In this document: positions 38,345 through 46,177 of the stretch, in pieces | Position numbering within the stretch: the stretch's first letter is position 1 | How the letters are laid out: each line of letters starts with the position of its first letter | Assembly: GCF_900009145.1 (NCBI RefSeq) | Contig: NZ_LN889782.1 | Span: 380,953 to 427,129 of the forward strand | DNA: 46,177 bases | Direction of reading: 5' to 3' | DNA from: Planktothrix tepida PCC 9214 | GTDB taxonomy: Bacteria > Cyanobacteriota > Cyanobacteriia > Cyanobacteriales > Microcoleaceae | Program-made: the position numbers and the translations under genes | The notes under the pieces: generated by a model | What the model was told of the DNA's origin: nothing | Database searches by the model: none | The model's input: the letters and a program-made list of their open reading frames with translations, nothing else

Positions 38345-40753
38345 TTAACGTGACCATAATTTAATGGTTTTGTCTTTACTTCCACTCACTAAACGATTTC
38401 CATCGGGACTAAATTTAACCGAATAAATCTCGTCTTGATGTCCGGTTAAGGTATTTAATAATTCTCCCGTTTTTAAATTCCAGAGTTTAATGGTTTTATC
38501 TCGGCTACCACTAGCAATAATCTTATTATCAGGACTAATGGCAACGGATAAAACATCGTTAGTATGTCCGGTGAGGGTATGAATTAATTCTCCGGTTTCT
38601 AGGTTCCAAACTTTGACGGTATTATCCAAACTCCCACTGACAATTATTTTACCATCAGAACTGATGGCTAGTGAACGCACCGCATCTAAATGTCCTGTTA
38701 AAGTATTTATTAATTCTCCTGTGTCTACCTTCCAAATTTTAATTGTTTGATCTTTTGAACCTGTCACTAAAAGTTGATTATCGGGGCTAAAAATAGCGAC
38801 ATAAACCTCATCTTGATGGTCTGTTAAATTTTGTAAAATTTCACCTGTTTTTCGATCCCAAATTTTAACTGTTTTATCCGCACTCGCACTGGCAATTTTT
38901 TGATTATCCGGGCTAACATCCACTGACCAAATTGTTGCTAAATGTTGTAAGGGTTGATACGGTTGTCCGGTCGTTAGATTCCATTCTAAGATTTGCCAAA
39001 ATGCGCTTCCAGAGGAGATTTCTGTGCCATCGGAGTTAAAATCAACTGAATAAATCGGAGAAGAATCTCCTTCTAAACGTTTAGTTTCTGTTCCACTTTG
39101 AATATCCCAGAGTTTTACCAGTGTATCTTCACTCCCAGTGGCGAGAGTTTGACCATCGGGACTAAAGGTAACGGCCCAAACCGCATCGGAATTTTGAGCA
39201 AAATTTTGAGGGGTAACGGTTTTCCAAAACACTTTATCTTGACATTGTTGAATCAGATTTTGAAGGGCTTGATTTTGAGGCGAGAGTTGAGTAATCTTTT
39301 GAGCTTCATCTAAACATTGCTCATAATTTCCAACGGCTAAAAATTCATTAATTTTATTCAAATATTGAGTTTGTAATTGTTGTACAGTTCTCCATTTTTG
39401 ATATTCATAAGTTGCTAGAAGAATTCCCAATAAACTAACCAAACCTAATCCTAACCAAAGCAGTTGAGATAGATGAGGTTTTTTAAAGAATTTAGACTCT
39501 GTTTTTGGAGATGAGTATGGCTTTAGATTCCAACTAAAATTCTGAATAACTTGAGCAATTTGACTTAAAATAGATTGGGGTAAAATCTGCTTTTCAATAG
39601 CTGCAATATCTTCATTCGTTAAGCCTAAGAGTTGTTGTAATCGTTGTAATTCTTCACGGGTTTCAGGAGTAAAGGGATATTCTTGTTGCATCGTTGCAAT
39701 TAACGCTTGTTCATACCGTTCTCCCTTTTCTCGATATTTCCGATAGGGGTTTAAAATTTCATCTTCAATTGCTTCGGTTTCCTCCGGTAACAACTCTAAA
39801 CTTAAGCGCAATTCCTCTAAAATTTGCCGACCAATAATCGAAATTTCACCGCGATGATGGTTGGCGCAACTTTTAACTTCTTCCCGATAAATTTCTAGTT
39901 TGGATTTAGAAAGGTTAGGAGAATAGGGAGATTGAAAGGTTTTAAGAGCCGATAGAACTTCATCAGCAGATTGATACCGTTGCTGATAATCTGAACAAAC
40001 CATTTTATCAATAATATCGCCCAATTCAACACTAATAATCGCTAAATGCCGCCAAACAATGTCCCCAATATTAGAGCCATTATTTTTCCGTAATTTAGGT
40101 AATTCTGATACAGGTAAACCCGTTAATGCTTGAATTGCAACCATTCCCAAAGCATAAATATCACTATTAAAATGGGGATGACATTGGAATTGTTCAAGCG
40201 GCATATATTCCAGAGTACCAACACGACTGGTGGGGGAATTCTGATGAGAGTTGAGATTAATTTCTTTAACCGCACCAAAATCCAGTAGCACTATTTTTCC
40301 ATCGGTTTGACGACGGATTAAATTACCCGGTTTAATATCCCGATGAATGACTCCCTGTTGATGTACAAATTGGAGAATTCCTAACACATCCGTTAACAAA
40401 TTTATAACTTGATTTTCTGTTAAGGGCTGACCGGGTAAAATTTCATCAATTAAGGAATGACCCGCAATATAAGATTCGACTAAATAAAATTCTCGATTTT
40501 CTTCAAAATAAGCCAACAGGTGCGGAATTTGATCATGTTGAGACAGTTTTTCTAAGACCTTGGCTTCTTGTTGAAAGCGCTGACGGGCTACATTGACGAG
40601 TTTGGCATCTTCTGGGGCGAGATGCAAATGTTTAACAAAACACAACGACTCACCCGGTCGGCGAGTATCTTTGGCGAGATAGGTTTTCCCGAACTCCGTT
40701 GACTCAATCACGTCGATGACTTGATAGCGTCCGTCTAAAAGCTGACCGACCAT
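38345..40753 (-). CDS. Serine/threonine protein kinase with C-terminal WD40 propeller
   Basis: An 802-residue protein. Residues 1-270 form a Hanks-type kinase domain with beta3 Lys (CFVKHL), the catalytic loop HRDIKPGNLI and DFGAVKE, so it should be active. A regulatory helical region follows (about 280-410, with PYRKYREKGERYEQAL and TPETREELQRLQ repeats). One transmembrane helix (LLWLGLGLVSLLGILLATY, about 428-447) and a short helical stalk lead to seven WD40 repeats (about 515-802; each ends in K-[LIV]-W-[DNKS]), enough for one full propeller. The propeller is probably on the far side of the membrane and may sense a ligand or partner. This layout is common in filamentous cyanobacteria; substrates are unknown. 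Confidence 0.93.
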   Translation of the reverse strand: MVGQLLDGRYQVIDVIESTEFGKTYLAKDTRRPGESLCFVKHLHLAPEDAKLVNVARQRFQQEAKVLEKLSQHDQIPHLLAYFEENREFYLVESYIAGHSLIDEILPGQPLTENQVINLLTDVLGILQFVHQQGVIHRDIKPGNLIRRQTDGKIVLLDFGAVKEINLNSHQNSPTSRVGTLEYMPLEQFQCHPHFNSDIYALGMVAIQALTGLPVSELPKLRKNNGSNIGDIVWRHLAIISVELGDIIDKMVCSDYQQRYQSADEVLSALKTFQSPYSPNLSKSKLEIYREEVKSCANHHRGEISIIGRQILEELRLSLELLPEETEAIEDEILNPYRKYREKGERYEQALIATMQQEYPFTPETREELQRLQQLLGLTNEDIAAIEKQILPQSILSQIAQVIQNFSWNLKPYSSPKTESKFFKKPHLSQLLWLGLGLVSLLGILLATYEYQKWRTVQQLQTQYLNKINEFLAVGNYEQCLDEAQKITQLSPQNQALQNLIQQCQDKVFWKTVTPQNFAQNSDAVWAVTFSPDGQTLATGSEDTLVKLWDIQSGTETKRLEGDSSPIYSVDFNSDGTEISSGSAFWQILEWNLTTGQPYQPLQHLATIWSVDVSPDNQKIASASADKTVKIWDRKTGEILQNLTDHQDEVYVAIFSPDNQLLVTGSKDQTIKIWKVDTGELINTLTGHLDAVRSLAISSDGKIIVSGSLDNTVKVWNLETGELIHTLTGHTNDVLSVAISPDNKIIASGSRDKTIKLWNLKTGELLNTLTGHQDEIYSVKFSPDGNRLVSGSKDKTIKLWSR

Positions 40754-41030
40754 AGCAACAATATTGACCCTATTTTGTTTGATTATGCCATTAATTGTGA
40801 ATGAGTGGTGAAATTAACACCCAAGTAATGAGTCAAGACGGCTCAAACAGGCGAAAGTTTGATCCTAAAAGCTGCTGTGCTTGTTTTTTATTCTTAAAAA
40901 TTGGGAATAAACTGATAAAATTTTAACTCTAAACTTAATACTGATTTTTTGAATAGCTTCCCCTATTTGGAGCGAAATTAAATTTGATGGAATAGAAAAA
41001 AATAAATTCTATTTTATAAATTCAAAATCA
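40754..41030. other. Intergenic region upstream of the kinase-WD40 gene
   Basis: About 280 bp, AT-rich, without frames, tRNA or obvious repeat. It presumably holds the promoter of the leftward kinase gene; no clear -35/-10 pair was identified. Confidence 0.3.
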
Positions 41031-41051
41031 GGGTGCTAAAATAGCACCCTA
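41031..41051 (-). terminator. Terminator after the NADH dehydrogenase gene
   Basis: AGGGTGCTA and TAGCACCCT form a perfect 9 bp stem around AAA, 6 bp after the stop codon. On the minus strand it is followed by GATTTTGAAT, a short T run. Confidence 0.75.
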
Positions 41052-41056
41052 AATTG

Positions 41057-42409
41057 TTAAACTTGAACCGTATTTTTATCTCCCATTGAAGTAGAGATTT
41101 CAATATTATTATTTTTTCCCGATAAGCCTTCATTTGTAATCAAACGGGCACCGCCTTGATTAGTAAAATAACTCCAAGCCCATTGAATCATCACTAAGAG
41201 TTTATTATCAAACTCAATCAAGAAGAAAACATGAACAAAAACCCAAGCTAACCACGCAAATAAACCCGAAAATTTCAGGTAATTAAGATTAACAACCGCT
41301 TGATTTCGACCAATAACGGCTAAACTCCCATAATCAATATAATGAAAAGGAGGTAAAGTTTGAGCTTTTAAGCGTTTTTGGATTAATTTTGCCACATAAA
41401 TTCCTTGCTGTTGAGCAACAGGAGCAACACCGGGTAAAGGTTGATCTCCTTGATGGGAAAAATTCGCTAAATCTCCAATCACAAAAATATTAGGATGGTT
41501 AGGAACTGTTAAATTAGGTTCAACCATAACCCGTCCCACTCGATCTAATTGAGCACCCGTTGTTCGAGCGATCGCTTCTCCCATTTTAGACCCTTTTACC
41601 CCGGCTGCCCATAAAATTGTTTGGGCGGAAATCTGTTCAATTTCCTCTCCCGATTTCAACGTTACAACCTGATTATCAATATTGGTCACTAAGGTTTTTG
41701 TGCGAACTGTTACCCCTAAGTGTTCTAACCCTTTTTGAGCCTCAGCCGATAATTCCGGGGGGAATGGCGGCAAAATTCGATCCATTCCTTCTAATAATAA
41801 AATCTGGGTTTCTGAAGTATCAATACTGCGAAATTCTTCCTTTAAAATCCGATAAGCAATTTCCGCTAAAGCACCCGCTAATTCAACACCAGTGGGGCCA
41901 CCTCCGACCACCACAAATGTTAATAATGCTTGGCGTTTTTCTGGGTCAGTTTCTTTTTCTGCGGCTTCAAAGGCTGAAAAAATTCTGCGTCGCATTTCTA
42001 ACGCATCTTCAACGGTTTTTAATCCGGGAGCTAGGGTCGCCCATTGGTCATTTCCAAAATAATGATGAGAAACACCCGTTGCGACAATTAATGTATCATA
42101 ATTTAATTCCCCATTATTAAGAACTAATTTATTTTCATTCGGGTTTAAATCGACAACTTCCCCCATTAAAACTTGAGTATTTTTATTGTCTCTCAACACG
42201 CTCCGCAAAGGTGAAGCAATATCTCCAGGAGATAAACTCCCCGTAGCCACTTGATATAATAAAGGTTGAAATAGATGAAAATTCCGTTTATCAATTAACG
42301 TGACTTTAACGGAAGAACGTCCCAGGGTTTTCGCTGCATAGAGTCCGCCAAATCCACCTCCGACAATAACAACATGATGGGGAGACTGAGTATTAAGAAT
42401 ATCTGACAT
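41057..42409 (-). CDS. Type II NAD(P)H dehydrogenase (NDH-2)
   Basis: A 450-residue monotopic flavoenzyme that passes electrons from NAD(P)H to quinone without pumping protons. The N-terminal FAD site is VVIVGGGFGGLYAAKTL; the second, NAD(P)H-binding, Rossmann motif is FVVVGGGPTGVELAGAL; the second FAD contact is NIFVIGDLA. The quinone-site region HLFQPLLYQVATG and the AQQQGIYVAKLI helix are as in NDH-2. The C-terminus has amphipathic or hydrophobic segments (LFAWLAWVFVHVFFLIEF) for membrane attachment. It belongs to the NdbA/NdbB/NdbC group; which one cannot be settled here. Single gene, ending at a strong terminator and starting just right of the CRISPR leader region. Confidence 0.9.
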   Translation of the reverse strand: MSDILNTQSPHHVVIVGGGFGGLYAAKTLGRSSVKVTLIDKRNFHLFQPLLYQVATGSLSPGDIASPLRSVLRDNKNTQVLMGEVVDLNPNENKLVLNNGELNYDTLIVATGVSHHYFGNDQWATLAPGLKTVEDALEMRRRIFSAFEAAEKETDPEKRQALLTFVVVGGGPTGVELAGALAEIAYRILKEEFRSIDTSETQILLLEGMDRILPPFPPELSAEAQKGLEHLGVTVRTKTLVTNIDNQVVTLKSGEEIEQISAQTILWAAGVKGSKMGEAIARTTGAQLDRVGRVMVEPNLTVPNHPNIFVIGDLANFSHQGDQPLPGVAPVAQQQGIYVAKLIQKRLKAQTLPPFHYIDYGSLAVIGRNQAVVNLNYLKFSGLFAWLAWVFVHVFFLIEFDNKLLVMIQWAWSYFTNQGGARLITNEGLSGKNNNIEISTSMGDKNTVQV

Positions 42410-42768
42410 GAGACTATTCTCCTTTTCAAGGATTTCTGGATATCAACCAAGCGGTTTAGAGAATCACCATAACGTTTTTATCAAATTTTTGCTATGGATT
42501 TGAGAAACCGGGATTATTGACCCTAGAAGATTAATCTTGACAAGCAGTTGCCTTTGGTTTACTATAGTTTTCGTGAATCGAAGCGGGAGCGAAAACCTGG
42601 GGGATTCACGAAAAACGCCAGAACCTCGACAATTCAATAGTTTTTATTATTGAGTTCGGTTAATTATTGCGAATTGGTTGCAATAATGAAGGCTGAAATC
42701 AGGCTAAAAATGAGGTTCACGAAAAGTGGCTTCAGAATGCCTACTCTATCCCAGTTTCAGGGGACAGT
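42410..42768 (+). promoter_or_regulatory. CRISPR leader region with stacked inverted repeats
   Basis: Non-coding and AT-rich. It contains a perfect 12 bp inverted repeat (TTTTCGTGAATC at 42568-42579, GATTCACGAAAA at 42603-42614), a related GGTTCACGAAAA at 42713-42724, an 8 bp one (ATTATTGC/GCAATAAT, 42663-42687) and TCAATA/TATTGA near 42640. GTTTCAG at 42754-42760 is the inverse of the repeat end. Leader identity is inferred from repeat orientation. Confidence 0.5.
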
Positions 42769-44087
42769 CTTTCAACTAATAGAATCCCGCTTGCGGGACT
42801 GAAACAACAAAGCAGCCCATCAGGTGATTAGGCATTGCTTACTTTCAACTAATAGAATCCCGCTTGCGGGACTGAAACATTTCATCTTCCTGCCACTCAT
42901 TCGGGATATATCAAGACTTTCAACTAATAGAATCCCGCTTGCGGGACTGAAACAACTCTGGTGGATTTGTTTTTCCAAATTTAACATAGCGCTTTCAACT
43001 AATAGAATCCCGCTTGCGGGACTGAAACTCCCCGACGGCGAACCGGAAATTGATTTACAAGAATTTTCCTTTCAACTAATAGAATCCCGCTTGCGGGACT
43101 GAAACATATAAATAATCGTTAGCCAAAGCCGTCTTAACCCTTTCCTTTCAACTAATAGAATCCCGCTTGCGGGACTGAAACACCTAATTTTTGAGCTTCT
43201 GCAAAAGGTTGGGTGCGACTTTCAACTAATAGAATCCCGCTTGCGGGACTGAAACATAGGTAATGCTATAGGAGCGTTCACTACAGCAATAGCTTTCAAC
43301 TAATAGAATCCCGCTTGCGGGACTGAAACATCTCTTTGTAAGCCTTGATATGACTCAGTGCATCGTCCTTCTTTCAACTAATAGAATCCCGCTTGCGGGA
43401 CTGAAACCTTCGGTTTTTCATCCACAAACCGCAAGATGCGGTTGCTTTCAACTAATAGAATCCCGCTTGCGGGACTGAAACACACCAAAGGGTCAGCCTA
43501 GGATTTATCAGTGACAAGTCTTTCAACTAATAGAATCCCGCTTGCGGGACTGAAACTTCACGAACTGACGGCCCCCCGTAACCACCGCTTGCTCCTGTCC
43601 TTTCAACTAATAGAATCCCGCTTGCGGGACTGAAACTTTTCCCACGCTAATTTAGCAAGGAAACGAGACTTACTTTCAACTAATAGAATCCCGCTTGCGG
43701 GACTGAAACCCTTTTACTTATAATCTACACTCAATTACTACTAAGGCTTTCAACTAATAGAATCCCGCTTGCGGGACTGAAACCTACCAAAGCTGCACCT
43801 AGTGTTGCTACTCCTAAAGCTTTCAACTAATAGAATCCCGCTTGCGGGACTGAAACATACTTAATTGAACCTCATTGAACAATTCACTAGAGCTTTCAAC
43901 TAATAGAATCCCGCTTGCGGGACTGAAACTGAAAAGAATTGGAAATATATAAATTAATAATAAGAAAGTAACTTTCAACTAATAGAATCCCGCTTGCGGG
44001 ACTGAAACTCGTCATACGTCCAATTTCGCCACCCTGCACGCGGTCGCTGTCTTTCAACTAATAGAATCCCGCTTGCGGGACTGAAAC
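42769..44087 (+). CRISPR. CRISPR array, 18 repeats of 37 bp and 17 spacers; repeat resembles subtype I-D
   Basis: The 37 bp repeat begins CTTTCAACTAATAGAAT and ends CCCGCTTGCGGGACTGAAAC; CCCGC/GCGGG forms the crRNA hairpin. Repeats start at 42769, 42842, 42917, 42992, 43069, 43145, 43219, 43293, 43371, 43445, 43520, 43600, 43673, 43747, 43820, 43893, 43972 and 44051. By eye all 18 are identical, including the last. Spacers are 36-43 bp. The 3' end ACTGAAAC would be the 5' handle of crRNAs, which puts the leader on the left. The layout is close to the subtype I-D repeat of Synechocystis 6803 (CTTTC.....ATCCCG....CGGGACTGAAAC). No cas gene lies in the window, so effectors must be elsewhere. Confidence 0.98.
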
Positions 44088-44144
44088 ATCATTTATTAAT
44101 TTTTAATTGGTAATTATTTAAACAATTAAACTAAAACAAAAAAT

Positions 44145-45059
44145 TCATTTTGTAGGTTGCCAAACCCATGCACCTACTGAATTAATATACCCCCATTCAT
44201 CTTTAATTCTAACGGCTGCTAATCCCTGCTTAAATTCATTGGCACTATCAAACTGAAGCGGTATTTTCATCACTGCTTTTTGATTAATATAACCCCATTT
44301 TTGTTTAATTTTTACGGCTGCTAACCCTTCGGAAAAATTAGCAGTTTCTTCATATTCTAAAGCAATCTCAAAACTTCCCTGATGATTAATATAACCCCAT
44401 TTTCTGCCTTTTCTGGCCACTGCTAACCCTTGGGAAAAATCCCACCCATAATCAAATGTGGCTGGAATTACTATATTTCCCTTTTTATCAATATATCCCA
44501 TTTTATTTTTAATTAAAACCATCGCCAAACCTTCAGAAAACCGCCAACTTAAATCAAATTGAGGCGAAATTACTATATTTCCAGTTGTATTAATATAACC
44601 AACTTTTCCTTGCAAGTTAATGGCAGCTAGTCCTTCTTTAAATTCTGAGGTATTATCAAATTGAGGGGAAATTACCCATTCTCCTTGATGGTTAATATAG
44701 CCCATTTTTTTATCTTTTTGCACCGCAGCAAGTTGAGATGAAAAACTCCAGGCAAAATTAAACTGAGGGGGAATTATAAATTTTCCCGTTTTATCAATAT
44801 ATCCCCATTTATCATTAATTTTCACCGCCGCTATTCCTTCGGAAAAACCCCAAGCGACATCAAACTTAGCCGGAATTACCAGATTTCCGTTTAAATCAAT
44901 ATAACCTTTTTGAGATTTAATTTTAACGGGGGCTAGTCCTTCCGAAAATCCTAATGTTGATTCAAATTGTGGTTCAATTACGACTTGTCCGGCTTGGTTA
45001 ATATATCCCCATTTTTTATTTTGAATAAAAGGATAGAGAAAGGCAGTATTTTCGGGCAT
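44145..45059 (-). CDS. WG-repeat protein
   Basis: A 304-residue protein made almost entirely of nine WG (KWG) beta repeats of about 33 residues. Each begins K-[WVM]-G-Y-I-[ND] and continues G-x-[VI]-x-I-x-x-x-[FY], then F-S-[EQ]-G-L-A-x-V, for example KWGYINQAGQVVIEPQF. Repeats 2, 4, 5 and 6 have G or M in place of W; the last is incomplete. No signal peptide or catalytic domain is visible. WG repeats occur in predicted binding or scaffold proteins with no established function. It starts 58 bp after the CRISPR array on the opposite strand and is not a cas gene. High repeat similarity suggests recent internal duplication. Confidence 0.9.
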   Translation of the reverse strand: MPENTAFLYPFIQNKKWGYINQAGQVVIEPQFESTLGFSEGLAPVKIKSQKGYIDLNGNLVIPAKFDVAWGFSEGIAAVKINDKWGYIDKTGKFIIPPQFNFAWSFSSQLAAVQKDKKMGYINHQGEWVISPQFDNTSEFKEGLAAINLQGKVGYINTTGNIVISPQFDLSWRFSEGLAMVLIKNKMGYIDKKGNIVIPATFDYGWDFSQGLAVARKGRKWGYINHQGSFEIALEYEETANFSEGLAAVKIKQKWGYINQKAVMKIPLQFDSANEFKQGLAAVRIKDEWGYINSVGAWVWQPTK

Positions 45060-45198
45060 AGTTTCAATCCTAGGGATAAACAGGGGGAAGAAAAGCCAGG
45101 GTTAAATATTAACAGTTATGCAGTCGCCCTCATACTGTGAATATGGATTCGGTTGCTATAACAGTCAACAGTCAACCCTAAGTTTTGAGGACAGTAAC

Positions 45199-46177
45199 TT
45201 ATGGTGTTGTTTGTGTATTTCCCCCTGCAAATTGAATGGGACTACCCGGCTGACCAATATTTGCATCAAATTTAAAATCAGTGACACCATCAAGAATTGC
45301 AATCAATTCTGTTTGTTCTCCAGTTAACAAATAGATAGCCGTTCCTTGGGGTAAATTGTCAGGGGAACCTGCGGCTAAATAATTACCAGGGCCTAATAGT
45401 AATACATCTTCCTGGGGATTAAAATTAAGGATCAGTGCATAATCCACAAACCCAATTTCACTACCTCCACCATTGACATAATAGGTTTGAGTTCCATCCC
45501 CTAAAACAAAGGTATCATTCCCAATTCCCCCACTCAAGGTATCAATTTCAACAAATCCAGCAGGTTGAGAACTGGGGTCAACTCCAATCAAAATATCATT
45601 GTCTTTATCTCCACTGAGGAAGTCATTCTCGCTTCCCCCAATTAGGGTATCATCCCCTTGACCCCCATAAAGACAATCATTTCCTTTAGCTCCATTGACA
45701 ATATCATTTTGCTTATCTCCCTGGAGCAAATCTTTGCCCTTACCTCCTTCAAGGGAGTCTTGACCCTGACCCCCATAGGCAATATCATCATCATCTCCCG
45801 CCGCTATGGTGTCGTTATCTTGTCCGCCATAGAGGGTATCGCTGCGAAGTCCCCCATCAATACTATCATCACCTTTATCGCCAAAAATCAGATCTCGACC
45901 ATCCTCACCCAAGAGGCTGTCATTATTAATCCCCCCATAAAGGGTATCGTTATCAGCACCTGCGTTAATTAAATCATCGCCTTTATTTCCTTGTAGCAGG
46001 TCATTCCCCCCTTGTCCAACCAGGGTATCGTTATTTTGACCGCCATAGAGAATATCATTGCCACTATTGCCATTGAGGGAGTCATCCCCAGCAAATCCTA
46101 CAATAGTGTCATCCCCACCTAAACCTGCGACCAAATCTTGTCTCTCAGTTCCTAATAGCTCATCATTCCCCTCACTT
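45199..46177 (-). CDS. RTX/haemolysin-type calcium-binding repeat protein (N-terminus beyond the window)
   Basis: The frame is open to the right edge; 325 C-terminal residues are present. Most of it is nonapeptide RTX repeats of the GGxGxDxLx type (for example GGQNNDTLVGQGGNDLLQGN), about 25 units forming a Ca2+-filled beta roll. After the repeats, the last 120 residues (LSGGIGNDTFVLGDGTQTYY, then ILNFNPQEDVLLLGPGNYLA) form the usual C-terminal cap, which in such proteins carries the uncleaved type I secretion signal. It is probably an extracellular surface or adhesion-type protein. An internal ATG at 46134 is not the real start, since RTX-like codons continue upstream to the edge. Confidence 0.9.
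   Translation of the reverse strand, partial: SEGNDELLGTERQDLVAGLGGDDTIVGFAGDDSLNGNSGNDILYGGQNNDTLVGQGGNDLLQGNKGDDLINAGADNDTLYGGINNDSLLGEDGRDLIFGDKGDDSIDGGLRSDTLYGGQDNDTIAAGDDDDIAYGGQGQDSLEGGKGKDLLQGDKQNDIVNGAKGNDCLYGGQGDDTLIGGSENDFLSGDKDNDILIGVDPSSQPAGFVEIDTLSGGIGNDTFVLGDGTQTYYVNGGGSEIGFVDYALILNFNPQEDVLLLGPGNYLAAGSPDNLPQGTAIYLLTGEQTELIAILDGVTDFKFDANIGQPGSPIQFAGGNTQTTP

Noticed and set aside
41617-42120. A 167-codon frame antisense to the NADH dehydrogenase gene
   Set aside because: The opposite strand encodes the complete NDH-2 with both dinucleotide motifs; the antisense frame shows no family features.
42824-43102. A 92-codon frame with repeated LSTNRIPLAGLK
   Set aside because: It is a translation of CRISPR repeats and spacers; the peptide repeat is the DNA repeat.
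44145-45059. WG-repeat gene as a possible CRISPR accessory gene
   Set aside because: It lies on the opposite strand, has no nuclease or RNA-binding motif, and WG-repeat proteins occur widely without CRISPR.

Overview
The window is chromosomal DNA of a filamentous cyanobacterium, most likely an oscillatorialean close to Planktothrix. The signs are low GC, scattered HIP1 octamers (GCGATCGC, for example near 2835, 7524, 9097, 18754, 22980 and 28370), 7-8 bp short tandem repeats, the cyanobacterial small RNA Yfr1 between trxA and guaB3, cyanobacteria-specific families (nitrate-reductase-associated protein, DUF3352 protein, haemagglutinin-CHAT protein, kinase-WD40 protein) and cyanobacterial 16S/23S rRNA. 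The genus rests on memory of 16S sequence, not on a search.

Layout. 0-5 kb has a phosphate flavour: pstS (cut by the left edge, with a Pho box upstream), a HAD phosphatase, a 2H phosphoesterase preceded by a glutathione S-transferase stump, a PhnF-like regulator, a small protein and a CHAD (polyphosphate-binding type) protein. 5-16 kb is mostly housekeeping: DUF3352 protein, CorA, nitrate-reductase-associated protein, LOG protein, thioredoxin, Yfr1, GuaB3, 1-Cys peroxiredoxin and cysteine synthase. A glycosyltransferase and a MITE-like palindrome sit between the peroxiredoxin gene and a decayed copy of its 3' end.

16-28.6 kb is the most rearranged part. An intact pair, a cyclic-nucleotide-binding MscS-type channel followed 13 bp later by a secreted haemagglutinin-CHAT (caspase-like) protein, lies at 23.4-28.6 kb. 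A second copy of the pair survives only as its two ends, at 16.19-16.33 kb and 21.86-22.05 kb, in the same orientation. Between these ends are three membrane or signalling genes: a histidine phosphatase/multi-TM/EF-hand fusion, a deletion-fused remnant of a periplasmic-binding-protein plus pentameric ligand-gated channel, and a large coiled-coil MscS channel.

28.7-36 kb has a formamidase-like gene, tRNA-His(GUG), an unknown gene and an rRNA operon with a strong promoter. Its 16S-23S spacer has no tRNA, and the sequence stops matching an rRNA operon just where 5S should begin. 36-42.4 kb carries a ribulokinase-like FGGY kinase, a double peptidoglycan-binding-domain protein, a Ser/Thr kinase with seven WD40 repeats and a type II NADH dehydrogenase. 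42.4-44.1 kb is an 18-repeat CRISPR array with a leader rich in inverted repeats and no cas genes in the window; the repeat resembles cyanobacterial subtype I-D repeats. The window ends with a WG-repeat protein and a partial RTX-type calcium-binding protein.

No single operon explains the window. The best leads for something new are the gutted duplicate of the channel/CHAT module with its replacement genes, the binding-protein/ligand-gated-channel chimera, the phosphatase-membrane-EF-hand fusion, and the rRNA operon without 5S.
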